Counted from the first letter of the stretch, positions 12,011 to 25,500 are shown. The stretch is DNA of 64,000 nt from Paralvinella palmiformis (GCA_025642065.1 JAODUP010000045.1:1531001-1595000); one strand, 5' to 3'. Translations and numbers: made by a program. Notes: generated by a model not told the origin, from the sequence alone.

Positions 12011-12475
12011 GCTGTTTGGTTGATTTAACTAAGGCGGTGTGTAATTAAGTTTGTGATCAATAAATCTACTAGTCGTTAAGTTGTGGCCGTTGGCTCTGTT
12101 TTACTTGTTAATTGCAAACTATGAATACGCGTTCAAATTATTTCGAATTTTTTCTCGGTCAGTGGCTTATTTCATGTCATTGCGCGTAAAATGCTCTCGT
12201 GAATTCCACGAATCAGGGTCCAAGGTCTGACCGTGTTTTTTATATATATATATATATATATATAAAATGGGCCTCGGTATAACAGGGGCCTACTGTAATG
12301 CAGTTTTATTTTTGTGCAGTGCTCCGTAGAATGCCTTCTCAAAATTTGACATTAGGTGACCAAGACCAGTCAAACCAGATGATTATGACATAAAACTTTG
12401 CCTTCATTTGTCAAATCATTGACAGATCAGATGTTTTGGAATGAGCCAAGTAGAATGCAGTCCTAGAACTGAGAC
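12011..12475. repeat. Tandem duplication, copy 1 (465 bp)
   Basis: Begins gctgtttggttgatttaact and runs without a break into copy 2. By eye the two copies are essentially identical apart from the length of an internal (TA)n tract (copy 1: about 12239-12265). No ORF of note. Confidence 0.95.
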
Positions 12476-12698
12476 GCTGTTTGGTTGATTTAACTAAGGC
12501 GGTGTGTAATTAAGTTTGTGATCAATAAATCTACTAGTCGTTAAGTTGTGGCCGTTGGCTCTGTTTTACTTGTTAATTGCAAACTATGAATACGCGTTCA
12601 AATTATTTCGAATTTTTTCTCGGTCAGTGGCTTATTTCATGTCATTGCGCGTAAAATGCTCTCGTGAATTCCACGAATCAGGGTCCAAGGTCTGACCG

Positions 12699-12742
<44 letters not shown>

Positions 12743-12950
12743 GGCCTCGGTATAACAGGGGCCTACTGTAATGCAGTTTTATTTTTGTGCAGTGCTCCGT
12801 AGAATGCCTTCTCAAAATTTGACATTAGGTGACCAAGACCAGTCAAACCAGATGATTATGACATAAAACTTTGCCTTCATTTGTCAAATCATTGACAGAT
12901 CAGATGTTTTGGAATGAGCCAAGTAGAATGCAGTCCTAGAACTGAGACGC
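12476..12950. repeat. Tandem duplication, copy 2 (about 475 bp)
   Basis: A direct repeat of 12011-12475 with the same start (gctgtttggttgatttaact) and same end (gaactgagacgc). The extra bases come from a longer (TA)n run at about 12704-12737. The near identity points to a very recent event, or to an assembly artefact joining two alleles. Confidence 0.95.
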
Positions 12951-12954
12951 CGTT

Positions 12955-13310
12955 TACAAGGAGATAAAATCCTCTTACACGTACCAGTATTATCATACTT
13001 TAGTTTCTAAGTTATTATACAAAGTGATTTTGTGGAGATTTATATGGCTACATTATGATTATTGTTGCCAAACTTATAAAAAATTATTTAATTTTAGGTG
13101 AACTTCGAACACCATGAGTAACTACATATCCACCCCATAACAGTCATGAAAACCACTCATCTGTACTCTAAACACTAATTCATGATGCAGATTATTGCTT
13201 TAGCAGAATCGGTTAAATTGTAATTGAAACACAATGGTAATGAATTACGTGCATTTTGTAAGCGGATTGCCTTTGCTATCGGGTAAGATAAATATTTGTG
13301 ATGCCTTCAG
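12955..13310. other. Non-coding, nothing recognised
   Basis: AT-rich sequence without identifiable features. Confidence 0.55.
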
Positions 13311-13339
13311 TCAATTAATATTTGCTCCTTCGAGCCAGT

Positions 13340-13980
13340 GCTGAAACACACAGGACGCACGCACGCGCGCTGCTAGCTTAGCTTACCTCGTATGTAACGA
13401 TTAGTTTCATTGTGTGTGGTCCCGTGATCTTCTTGGGAGTGGTGTCTCTTCCTATGTCGGCTAGTTAGTGGCGTTCTACCGCGTACTGGACCCGTTATAT
13501 TTCTGTTTAGTAGTGAGTGAGGCGGAATGCCAACAGCCCATAACCTAGATAAGGGCAGCTCTATCGGTGTGTCAGTGACACACTATCAACCGTCTCTACT
13601 ACACACGTTATGGCCAGGAATAGTTTGTGCTGGCACCCAGTGGCCGCCGATTCTCTCCGACTTAGGAGGATTGCTCGGGATTTATAAGTGGATTTGTTTC
13701 TGTCCTGGGATAACAGTGCAGCCATATCCACTAGTTGTCTAGGCTGGGGTGTCATCGTCATCTATTAGTGTTGGTCGAATTGGATTTTGTCAGATGTTCA
13801 TATTTAGACGGTTCTTTCACGTTATGCTACGGATGGTATTGTTGAAGTTATGGAGATTTTCGTCGCGCTCACACATAGGTGGAGCACCCGACTTTGCGCG
13901 CGCGTACACACACACGCATGCGTGCACACACACACGCATGCGTGCACATATTGTTAGCGATTCCATATCTGCGTAGCTGG
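13340..13980. other. GC- and CpG-richer island, possible regulatory region
   Basis: This stretch stands out from its surroundings by many CpG dinucleotides (cgcacgcacgcgcgctgct, cgtcgcgctcac, gcgcgcgcgtacac) and a duplicated cacacacgcatgcgtgcac unit (about 13908-13946). Both strands have open frames of about 70 codons (13527-13742, 13561-13761, 13749-13976) with no recognisable domain. A distal promoter or non-coding first exon of the downstream TMCC gene is possible but unproven. Confidence 0.3.
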
Positions 13981-13984
13981 TTCA

Positions 13985-15605
13985 TATTACACAGCTATCT
14001 GTCACGATTAGTCAATTATGATGCACCAGTTTTGCGTCGTCATGGTAACATTAAAAACAATCTATTATAGATTTGAAGGACGGTACTCAAACTGGTTAAT
14101 TAGTGACTGCGTATAGTTAGTTACACGTTTATTCATTATATGTCCGCGTAATGCGCATTTGCATGCAGTAAATATTAATTTAATTTAAGAAATATATTCT
14201 GATAGTGAAGCTATATTGTGGATAAGGTGTGTGTGTGGTTTGTTCGTTTTCTGGAACACCATGTATTCAGTATAATGTGTACACACAGTCATATGTCAAG
14301 ACTGGTGATGTGTTGTGTGTTGTTGACCTATTTCTTCAATATGAGGACAAGCTAGAATGGACGTACAAACTTGACAGAACTTCGACTTTGTAATAGTAGG
14401 AATGTTAAAATATATATTACATTATTGAACAGAGGTCTATAACTACATGTATAAGAATATTTTTAAACGAATTTCTTTGATTTGTTTTCATGGAAAAAAG
14501 TTCTATTTAGCATTGAACTAGGCCGTTGTTCAACACACACCAGAGGCCCAACAGGTTGATTACCATTAATATTCGTGTGTGTGCGTGCTAGATTGTTCAT
14601 TGCTTGCTGTAGTTAGGTATAGCTAGAAAGGTGGTGACCAGTCACCATTGACTTAATCAGGCCTGTTGGGTGGAACGCCCAGTTTCTTTATTAGGGAAAA
14701 TTATATATATATATATATTGTATTTTTTTAATTCAGTTATTTATTTGTCTAAAATAGTAGCAAATTATCAGCTGTGGTACTTCTTCTGTAGGCTGTTTCT
14801 AATAAAACATGTCGCCATGTTGCGTCATCAAATCCCAGTGTTACCTGTACTTGTGGGATCAATAAAAGCCTTTTTACTTTTGGTCATCTCATTTGTAGCA
14901 CCTCTGCCATTTATATCTTGGGTGAGACCAGTCACCAGGGTCTATATTTAATTTAAAAGATGCTCATTCATTCTGACTCCGTACGTTAATTATATGTGAG
15001 TAGATTGTGGTTGTAAACTTTAAACAAAGATTATGGTGTACGGTGGAGTTGTGTTTTTCTTCTGGTGTGCTTTAGATTTTTAGTTAGAAAAATACTTTCA
15101 CAATATTCTGCCTGTTTTCTTCATTAAAAGATTCAATTTATATGTGGGGGGGGGGTGTCCTTCCTGATAGTACAGGTAATTCCACACTAACTGGTGAATA
15201 ACTGTGTAGTATTTTGTTAGAAAACTATCACTGGGTGGCTGTCATTTGTTAATATTAACAGTGGCACATTGATATCACCTGATATTTCCACATCTCCATG
15301 GACTGACACAGATTACAATTATACTATCTAGTATAGTATAGAGCTTGTTCATTAGTGAAGCAGATGTTCTAAACATTTTCACATACAGTATTGTTTTGTT
15401 TGAACATTTGTAATTGTGTGCTAATCAGACCCCACAGGAGTATATGGCTCAGGTCAAAGTGCAATGTATATTCACACCATGTACCCTCCCCCCTGAAGAG
15501 GTGCCCTGATTATATAGAGTGTGTGGTCACTGTCAGAGTGTTATATTGCATCAGCAGATTTTATACCCCACTGTTATTCACTGAGACATTTAAAATGGTC
15601 AACAG
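13985..15605. other. Intergenic, nothing recognised
   Basis: AT-rich with a short TA tract (about 14703-14720) and a G run near 15146. No credible coding exon. Confidence 0.55.
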
Positions 15606-15607
15606 CC

Positions 15608-15809
15608 CACAAGGAAGAATAGGGCCGCCTCCGTGGTCTAGCAATAGCGTGTTGGACCACAGATCACCACCACCGTGTTCGAATCTCGGCGTGGGCATAT
15701 CTGAAGGTTGTTTCATCTTTGACTTTGGAGGTCACTCGGTCCATTTAGCCTACCATGTGCACAAAGGTGGCCGTAAAACACCAATCGTCATCATCACAAG
15801 GAAGAATAG
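15608..15809 (+). mobile_element. SINE family A, copy 2 (perfect 15-bp target-site duplication)
   Basis: The best-preserved copy of the family. Head ccgtggtctagcaatagcgt with box B gttcgaatctc, body catttagcctaccatgtgca and aaaggtggccgtaaaac, tail of CATCATCA. Perfect direct repeats cacaaggaagaatag flank it (15608-15622 and 15795-15809). The perfect duplication indicates fairly recent retrotransposition. Confidence 0.92.
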
Positions 15810-15814
15810 ACCTC

Positions 15815-18125
15815 CCAATGTTGTTAGTTGAGAAACCTTTCTCTGAAAAATGTTGTGTCACTGTTTCTTCAAGTTCAATCAGGTCTTTTAATGGTAAGCG
15901 AATCCATGACCGATAAATCGTGTGGAGTTCAGTAACTAACAGAACTCTTATGTTGTGAATGCGATTAAATATTTGAATCAAGATGGAAAGCAGTTAATGA
16001 TGTTGAAAGACAAAAATATGTTAATTTGTATGAAAAGATTATTTCTTTGTCAAAATTCTAATATACATATATTACCACATTGAACCAACTTTTTAAAGTA
16101 AGCATATGTTAACTTAGAAGTTAGATTAATGTTTGCTTATTCTGACATTTTTATTAAGGGCTATTCCAGTTATAACTATACAGGGGATCATAGTGGCAAG
16201 TTTATTAATAATACATGGGTGATGGGATCTGAACAATAGAAAAATTATAGATGGTGGGTAGACTAGAAAAATATTAATTATTGTTGGTCGTTTTTTTGCA
16301 AATCTATGTATGGTGGTGGATGGGTGTCAGGAAATTGAACACTGTATATTTTATGTAGAATCATGAAGAGATGAATCTCATCAGAGATATTTTAACAGTT
16401 TAACACTGAAAAACATTGTTTTTACTTTGTCAATATCATCATGAACGGTAGTGACATCTGACGTGTGTGCAATAAATGTTTATGGTATGTTATGGCCAGG
16501 GAATGGATTGATAAAATGTATGAGATATTTTTGGTATAATTTGAGACTCCCCACTGTGAACACTCCTGGAATAAGTATACACAGGTGGAATGGGTGTAGA
16601 CTTTTATGTAACTTGATAAGAATTTAAGATCTCGGGATTAACTGCATCTAAGTGATGAATTATTATCGTGTGAACACATTATTGTTTTGTTGTTCACAGT
16701 GAAGCCTGGTATAAAAAGATCTAATGTTCCCCAAGATGAATTTATTCCCCAGGTATACCTGAATCTAATGGCATCAAGACTATAGTGTTTTGCCTATTCA
16801 GACCTTTTAACCTGATTTTTGAGGCCACATAGTTCACTTGGTTGCTGTGTACTATAATAATTTATCTGAGAGACACTATAATACCCATTGCCGAAATAGG
16901 CAATTTCTCCAGGGGACAATCTATATCCTTCTACTTCGGTTTGTAGGCATACAACAAATCACTAACTAAAACACAATCTCAGGATGAATATTATCACAAA
17001 TGCATACTTCTCAAAAGCTAACAGATCGTGCACATAAAAGATATTTATTAGCAAATGTGCATGAAGTCTGAAAAAAAATTATTATAACAAACTTTGTACA
17101 TGGCGTACAAAATGAGACTACTTAATATAACAGGAGGATTTCGTATACAGATGCCATAATTAATGGGGAATATTGGTGCCAGCCAAATTTTAAATTGTGG
17201 GTATTGGGGTGTAATAAAAAAAAATTGATTAGTGAGTCTAGGAAAAAAATTAAAGTGCATCCTATCACCCCCATACAATTATTATTGGAATAGTCCTAAT
17301 CATAATACGAGCCTTTTTATCAATATAAATGTTTTATAAACTTTGTGTTCGGTCGTTTCTGTTACGAAATTGCTTGTTACCTCTCTGTAATCTATTTTAA
17401 GCTGCCTTCACCAGAGACTCACCTTTATTAACCTTCTCTAAGTAATTGGGTAATTTTTGCAGTAAACGTTTTGAACTGTTCTATTAGAGGTTACAACCTG
17501 ACTTCAGGTGCATTCAATAAAAGAGCTTATTGGCTTACAAGGTTCTGTTTATTTTTAGGTTGTTGTTTTTGGACATAAAGCCTTTAATAGCCCCCCCCCC
17601 CTGTCCTTTACATTAAGACTGATGCCTGTATTCTGAGAGCAGCTGAAAATTGTTGTGCATCTTAAGCTGCATCATTAAATGTGGCATGTATCTTTATTGT
17701 TGTGAAAAGGACAGGACAAGTTTGACTACTGTCTGATTGACGTCCTGTGGTGTTTTGTGATGATATTAAGTTTGCACTTTCATGTTTTTCACTCTTCTCC
17801 ATCATTCATGCTGTGATGTGACAGCTGTGTATCTGGATCAGTACTGATGTAGGCAGCTGTTACGTTAGATCAGGTTGGATGTCTCATTAGCCAGAGCTGA
17901 CCATGTTCCTATATGAAATATACATATTAATGTTATCATAATCTTACAGATCTCCATGTTATCACTTTCCATTGTTGTGGAGTTAGTTCATAAAATATTG
18001 GGGGGGGGGAAGCTGATAGGCTGATGTTCAGAATTGGCCTGCTGTAGCCTTCTGCAGTGTTATAAGAGATGACTAGATAGTGGAAAGAGATGACACTTAA
18101 GTGGCCATTATAAATGCAATGTGTC
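15815..18125. other. Intergenic, nothing recognised
   Basis: Contains a C run (about 17589-17602) and a G run (18001-18010). No exon, RNA gene or repeat family was identified. Confidence 0.5.
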
Positions 18126-18129
18126 AAGA

Positions 18130-19050
18130 AACCACAGTTGGCATAATCAATTGTAATCAATTAGATGATCTCAGGTAATCAGACTGTAATCATAATTTCC
18201 AGCTTTGTTACAATTATGTTGTAAATGTAATCATAATTCGTTATTACCTTCATGGTTGGATAGGGTGCTGGATAATTAAATTTACAATGCAATATCATTC
18301 CATAACATTAACAATGTTATGACAGACTTGAGTAAGAAATATTATGCCATTTTATTCCCATCGGTTTCTCGTTTTCCACTGGGCATTGTTGATTGGTCTA
18401 ATTGTTAGGTTAGTATCTGACATAATGAATTGTATGCGTGTGGACAGTGTATGTGTGCATTATCTAAAAAATCTGGTTGTCCTGTAAGAGTGAAATTAAT
18501 GAGGCAATGGGATGAAGGCACAACAAGGATTTTTGACTCCGCTGGTCAAGCACAATGAGGGATTAAACTTTGGATGATCTGAAGTTAATGTTCGGCTGAT
18601 GATGCTCTACAATCTCAATATATTCTCCCTCATAACCAATTGGCCATTTGTGGGAAAATTATTATTACTTTGCTCAACAGTGAATATTGATCTGTTAAAT
18701 ATTAAATCCAGTTATCATCGTAGTGTGATGCAATGGCATCAAGGTCTGTACCATCCTGGGAATGCTTCGGATGAACTATCTCGGCTTCCCATTATTGCCT
18801 GCAATCGGCGATGTTTAAAAGATTGACCCATTCAAACAGCTCATGCACACCTATAACAATTTTTACCTTTATTAATAAATATATTTCTCTTCTAGAAATA
18901 TCCAGTATTTTTATTTGGTTGTAATATCAGTACAGTACATGTGCGTGAATAATAATGACACCTCACGTTCATATTTGGGTGGCTATATATTGTAATCGTG
19001 ATTACTTTACATTGTAATCGCAATCAAAATTGATCACAATTATTATTCAT
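18130..19050. mobile_element. Possible GTAATC-ended DNA transposon remnant
   Basis: Both ends of this roughly 0.9-kb block are rich in gtaatc and its complement gattac: the left end has tgtaatcaattagatg and gtaatcataattcgttatta, the right end has tgtaatcgtgattacttta and tgtaatcgcaatc. Clustered GTAATC repeats in both orientations are common at ends of hAT-like MITEs in animals. The interior has a 75-codon ORF (18599-18826) without a recognised domain. Boundaries are approximate. Confidence 0.4.
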
Positions 19051-19059
19051 GTCATCGTA

Positions 19060-21025
19060 TCCTCACATTTTCAAGTACTTTGGTTTTGGACTCGCCCCAA
19101 CTCCGCATTAAACCCAGCTCACTATTACCCATACACTCACTCTGTGAGGTTATCGTGGATCGACTTTAACAGCTATAATTATGACTAGCTACCGCAGCTA
19201 CAGGTGTTCGGTGTTGGATTATATAATTGAGATTTTGTATACAGGCCGACGTTTATCGGTGATTTACAATGATCGTAGGGTTGGTCTGGAACATATTGAT
19301 CTACATTATGTTGATGTTTGCAGATCAATGATCTCTGTGTGGGCTTCGGATCGATACAGATTTGATGCTGAAGATATTCCCGGTCTTGCTGCAGTATAGC
19401 TTGTTTGCTTGGCTGGTTGTATCATGTGCTTATTTTCTGCATATCCTTGTATGTATCTCTCGTCCTGTCCTTTATCCCTCTGTATATTTTTTTTTCAGTA
19501 TCTGTGCTAGAATTTCTGCATGTTCTTTTAATCCGTGTATCCACCTACCCGTTTACCTTTCAGTCTGCCTGCCAGTTGGATCATTCCAGCTGTGCTTCTG
19601 TCTTTATGAGTGCCTCAGTCCATCTGAGCATCAAAGCTTTGACATAAGAGTATAGTTTTAGGTTAACGAGGTATTGCTTGCGTTGCTTCCTAGATATTTC
19701 TAATTGACGTTAGTTTATAACAGTACCTGTCACATTGTATCAGTATTGTATTGTTACACGGCAAGATGACGAACGTCTGCTCTACTAATGGTAGAAAGTG
19801 ATATGTCCCTCGTTCTGTTTATAAATAGTTCAGTGTTGCTTAAGTAAGACTCGTATTCACTCACTACACGGATGCTCACAGTGTCTATGTTCCAGAGGCC
19901 CGGGTTTCACAACCGGAAAACTTTAAATTACCGACAAATTCGTGACGATGGGGAAATTCAGTAAATAAACACCGTGTATTATGTCTATATTGACATTGTT
20001 ACAATTATGCTGAAAATTAGTGAGGACCAGCAAGACTTCAAACATAAAACGTAGCGGCTAAGAGTAGAATGGCTAGTTATAGTTTTATGGAAGGATGAGC
20101 TAAACAGTATACTTTATTAGTGTTGGGACAGAAATAAGAGACTAATCTGTTTGCTCGTTGACAGAATGAGTATTTTATTATTTATAACACGAACCTCAGT
20201 TAATATATGGCATCAAGCAAGGCCATTTATGTTTGGAACATTGGATGTCCAAACAGTAAATGTAGCAGCTACCGGTAGCGTAGCGGACACCCAATGTGGT
20301 ATATGAATAATTAAAAATCCATAAAAAATAGATTTAGTCTTACTAAGATTCTTAGTGAGTTGATAACAACTGAAGAAGAAAAAGAAGAGAGATAAACATG
20401 CGACACAATTGAGCCAATAGAGTAAATAATAGAAGAGTGTTTATTTACCACCATGTGTTCATTAAGGTTATCTTTTAACGGTATTTCTAAAATTAACCAA
20501 GAATGTTGGACATCTAAACTGTTATAGTAAAGAAACGATAAAGAAATTATATAGGGAGGAGTTTAAAGAGAGCTAAAAACATGAATTGAAATGGACTAGA
20601 ATCAGTGCAATGTCTAAATGTTTAAGAACGGCTTAATACAGAGATAATAGGTTATTACTGTATAGGGTGTTGTGTAATGCTACAGGAAGAGAGAGCACGT
20701 ACTCGAGAATGGACTAATAAAAACCTAGTTTCGCCGTGTTTCTTATGGTCAGTATGATAGTTAGATTTACAAACTCATCCACTCTTTGGCTGTTCTCTGT
20801 GGGACACTCACGGGGTGGGGTCTCAGGGGGCAGCCGCCCTGGTTTGTCGTTCCTAATGAATGGGCCTAGATGTTTTCATACCTGAACAGAATACCTTTTA
20901 TTGGCTCCGTGTTAGGTTAAAAACTGAAGTAAATACTTCAGATTTAGCCTTTTTCCTGGTTGTGTGGACCAACATTTTCGTTCGTTAGATAGATATTTGT
21001 TTTGTTCTGGGTGAATCCCCAGGCT
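19060..21025. other. Intergenic, nothing firmly recognised
   Basis: An open frame at 19181-19399 (MTSYRSYRCSVLDYII...) looks somewhat non-random but has no recognised domain. The rest is AT-rich without features. Confidence 0.4.
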
Positions 21026-21034
21026 GTTGCTTTT

Positions 21035-21352
21035 TCGGCACAGCCTCTATGTTGGAGTGGTTGAGAAAACTCCTCCCCCATCACTCACAGGGGAGCAGTA
21101 CGGAAAGATGGAGCCGAAATACCCTGAGGGTGGTCACTGCCAGAGTGTTTTACGTCCTATGGGGGTTTTTAACGTCTCCCTTTATTTTTAATAATTCAGG
21201 GGAGAAGGCAGCGCCATTTAGCGTGGTCAGCCAGCCACGATGTTGTGAGCCGAGAAATTAATCTCTGGAAAGGTTTCGGCCCCTTGCTGGGTTCGAACCT
21301 GTGACCATTGGCACCACGTGCCGGGTGCTTAACCGCTAGACTACCGGAGGTC
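21035..21352 (-). mobile_element. SINE family B, copy 1
   Basis: Read on the minus strand: head ggtagtctagcggttaagca with box B ggttcgaaccc, then a body gccgaaacctttccagagat, ggctgaccacgctaaatggc, cagtgaccaccctcagggta and tttcggctcca. The same order occurs on the plus strand at 33.9-34.2 kb. The tRNA-like head and shared body identify a SINE family distinct from family A. Confidence 0.85.
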
Positions 21353-21359
21353 ACTAATG

Positions 21360-22478
21360 ATAGATGATTTTCTCTGTTTACTAATATAGTGCTATTTTGA
21401 CTCTTAACCTAGAGTTTCTTTAGAATTCATTGGTAGTTAATCCATTTATCAGTTCTCAACTGATAGCAATCTTCAGGTAGTTTATCAGATAACAGATTAC
21501 GTTTTGCTCCATAGCTTACAACAGAGATTAAGATTATCAGCATATTATACATATTGTCATATACAACACAAACAATGCATATTATCCAGTCTCGACTTAT
21601 TTTTAACCCAGTCTGGCAACAGGTGTCGCCACGTGCTGCAGGTGTAGTTTTACTGTCTGACGTTGTCCATTTTACGGCATTGTGCAGTTGTTAATGTAGC
21701 AAACTGGACTGTGTCACAAAATTACTGTGTTCACTCACTGATGTTGGTTTTTCACGCAGATTTGTGTGGTGCACAGCGAGTTTCTTTATAACTTATTTTT
21801 GTGTTCTGACTTCGTTCAGGTGACAACGGCTATACAGGTCACACTCAATGGATTTGGTGGGAGCTGTGTGTGATACTATATATGGCAACTCATTACACGG
21901 AAAAGAGATCATCACAGGACGTTACAGGATGATCTGGATATATATCAGTGTTCTCTGAGGATTCGTCTAGGTCATGTAGATCGATAGGGCGTTGCTGATT
22001 GGCCGAGCTTTTCATCTTGACAGACTTAATGGGCGACAAGTCTCTCTGTGTGTGTTTGGTTGATTGTATAGCATTTTCTTTCCAACCTGCACCAGGCATC
22101 AGGACGTGATAATCCGGAGTTCTTTTCCAATCATATTAAAGACACATTGTTTTATAGCGATTGCAGCTGTTTGGCTGATTAAAAGAATTGTCTGGCAGCT
22201 AATTAAGTTACCATACCTGGTAAAGCTTGTGAACGGCGCGAGTTGTGTTTTTTTTTATAGATTCCAGTTAATATTCTTCATGGTGCCTGAAGAAGTTTGA
22301 CTATTAGCTTATTAAGCTTATTATTTATTTCAAAGAAAGGACATTAGTGGTTGTGATATTGTATGGTAAACTGTTTGCCTGTGACATATCTTTGAGGTCG
22401 TTTTGAGCAAGAATTACAAAGCCAACTGGTTATCTGGATATATCACTTTGTGGATTTAAATAATGTAAAACAGTTGCC
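21360..22478. other. Upstream region and putative 5' UTR of the TMCC gene
   Basis: No gene recognised. The last part must contain the 5' UTR if the ATG at 22479 is used. An in-frame stop (taa at 22461) lies 18 bases before that ATG. No TATA box or other core promoter element could be assigned. Confidence 0.4.
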
Positions 22479-22575
22479 ATGGAAACATTAGAGTGTACAG
22501 AAAGCTTCAGTGCTGATTATGGTGGGCCAAGGAGAAGCTCGGACACATTAAAACCTGCAAACAAAATAAACACAG
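22479..22575 (+). CDS. TMCC: TMCC exon 1 (proposed initiator exon)
   Basis: The ATG at 22479 sits in a good Kozak context (gccatgg) with an in-frame taa 18 bases upstream. It encodes METLECTESFSADYGGPRR and about 13 more residues, then a donor aca g|gtactg in phase 1, which fits both exon 2 and exon 3. This start is an inference; alternative promoters and first exons are common in the TMCC family, so other N-termini may exist. Confidence 0.55.
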
Positions 22576-25500
22576 GTACTGAATAGTTTTGTGAGACGTG
22601 TACATATTGTGTGGGAATATATGCATTTGTGGGTTGATTAGGGATGTTGGTACAGATGATATAAAAATGGATACACCTTTTATGTTGCTGTTGTGTTACG
22701 TGCTATTGTTGTGTAGTGAGTGTCTGCATGTAATATTTGTAATGAAAGACACAATGTGCAACTACTAATTTTAAAGGTGTGTGTGTGCTGGTGGATTGTT
22801 ACTGTTGCTATGGTGATAGTATATAATGTTGTATTCACTTCAGGTTTAAGGGCCCATAAAAGTTCTGAAGAATTACACCACACAGGTTATGACTCGCACA
22901 CAAAATATAAGAAGGAATATCAAGGTAATTAAAATAAAATTACTTTATTAAAATTATTTTTAAAATAACATTTCAATATGTTTGTGATAGTACACCATAG
23001 TATTTATAGCATTTACTGAACAGGAATGGTTTAAATAAATAGGTAAAATGACATTTTACAAACAGAATATTACCAAATCCATATGTTGTTGTAAACAAAC
23101 TAATATAAACTGAGCTACCATTTATGTTTAAATACCAGAAATAAATTAGTTATTGGTTGATCCAGTTATTGTTACACTAATATCTGCTCTTTGTGTATTC
23201 TTCCTTGTGTCTGGAATGTTTTATCTATCAAACAAAAGCTTCAACCTATTCATCTCATTTCACTTAAGCTTTCCCGCTTGCTCACTCATATTAACATCAT
23301 CCATGTTACCATAGCTCAAGGTATAGTATGCTTTACCATCGTGAAATGACATCTGGTAATATTATCCTTCAAACAAGATCCACCTATAATAACCATGCTA
23401 GATCATGTTACCGATATCCGGATAGTTTAGACTATATGACGCCTAAGATATTCAGTCAGCTGCATCAATCCAGAGCTCCAGTTCAAAACACGGATACGTC
23501 ATGACCTCATTTCAGCTCACAACGGATGAAGGTTCTTTCCTTCTTGATGTCTAACCACATTCAGTGGCACTGCTGTCTGATTGATTGAAGTACATAGTGA
23601 CATTTCAAAGACTCTACGGCCCTAAAACATTGGCGGCGACCTGAGTAGAGAGGCAGCCAGTTTAGGCAGCTGATGATGATTACAGGCTGACTGACATATT
23701 AGACGGGATACTGTTAAAATGTTTTGTGGCACAAAGTTTACAATTCAAGAAATTACTACTACAAAGTTATAACTGAATCACGATATTGAACCAGTATTTA
23801 ATAGAATTTTACAATATAACACTTGATCTGGATTGGTCATCACATCCAACTGGACGAAACCAAACAGTGTCGTCGCCGTTTTTTCGTGTTTAATCAAGAT
23901 TGTAACTGTCCGCTAGTCTTTGATTTGGTGCGTCTGTAAAGATTTCTGTTAACTAGTTCAATACGATAGAACAACCTCTTCACGTAAAATATCACACACG
24001 TGGAGCGAGTGTTAGGATTGCATAAATGAGACTTCTTGTGGAAGTTGAAATAGAAATGTGGCTGGCTATTTACCAGTTTCGGGATGGCAGTACGCGGAGT
24101 TGTCATGTGAAGGCCAACGCGCAGTAGTGTCTTAAGTATTGTGGTTAATTTATCCAATAACTGATATTTGTGAAATGTATGCTTTCATTCAGGAGACCAA
24201 CAGTGTAGAGTTAGACAGATTTCTTCTAGTGTCTGTGACCTGAATGAATCCCGGGCAAATGTTATGTTCTGTTTCCTGTGATGGTTATTTGTGAAATATG
24301 TTATGTGATGGTATTATAACCTATCGATATGTCTCGTCGATAAATTGATTGTTATCAGAATTAGCTTGGTTTAAAATATTTTTAACGTAAAATCCAGTCA
24401 CCTGTCGATTCAGGATTTTGATTTGGCTCATTTTATACTGCTCTACGTTTTAATGGGTGACAATGATGGATCATTGAACTCATTTCCTTTAACTTCTGAA
24501 CGGCCATTAATATACAATTTTGACTCGTATAAAAACATGACTACCAGGTATATGTATGCATTATAATACATAAGAGTTTTTAGAGTAGCAAATAAGATGA
24601 CCACCAAAATTGATAACTTATTACAGTTTATTTAGTTTCAGTTATCACTCATTAGCACAGTTTGCACTGTTAACGAGAAGTACTGTGAAAATGTGATGGC
24701 ACATAATTAGCTTGAGTATCTAGAAAGACTGTGATACAGGTTCCAGTGCAGTTTTAAAAATGCAAAAGCACCTATTATTGCCTATTGATATCACAAATGT
24801 ATGTTAATTTTTTGTTTAATGTTTTTGGGTCATATTCAGACAAATATTTGAAATATTAGGTGTCCAAACACAATCGGGTCATGCTGAAGACAGTTGTCGT
24901 GTAAATGTTTTTACTATATATTTGCCCATAGCCAGACACACAGACTGACAAGCATAAATGCATAGATGCACTATTTGTTTATGTACACACATTTTCGCGG
25001 GGTCGCACTCACAAAGACGCACGCACATATAGATACGCACAGGTCTCTCAGCTTTCTCTAACTGATAATTTTTTTATAAAGGTGAATGATTATATTTGAG
25101 GAAATGGATGGATTGTATGATGTGAAGATTTAGTTTGCGATCTGAACAGATCAGGTGGTCTTACAGAAGTGAGACACCGAAGGCATGACAAAGTGTGTTC
25201 CTGCAGTAGCCGAAAAAACACAGTGAGAAAAACCTGGGTGTTAATACACGATCGAGAAGTGAATACGATATAATATTGTATAAAGCATAATAGTAATAAT
25301 GAAAATATGTCATTCCACATCATGATTACAGTGTATTTAGTTTTACAGCCAGAAGGCTGCCGTGAAATTCGTAGCAAAAATATAGCACAACTCTTTGTTA
25401 TAAATACCACACAGTAATCAGTATATCAGCTGTGTCCGACATCCTGCGATAAGGAATACCACTCAGGAAAGCAAATATCAGTGAACACCCCTTCAGCTAA

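Noticed and set aside
15391..15831. 146-codon plus-strand ORF
   Set aside because: Its second half is the SINE A copy with its target-site duplication, and the first half has no domain.
19181..19399. ORF MTSYRSYRCSVLDYII... as an alternative TMCC first exon
   Set aside because: It ends in a stop and has no donor of the needed phase near its end; no homology was recognised.
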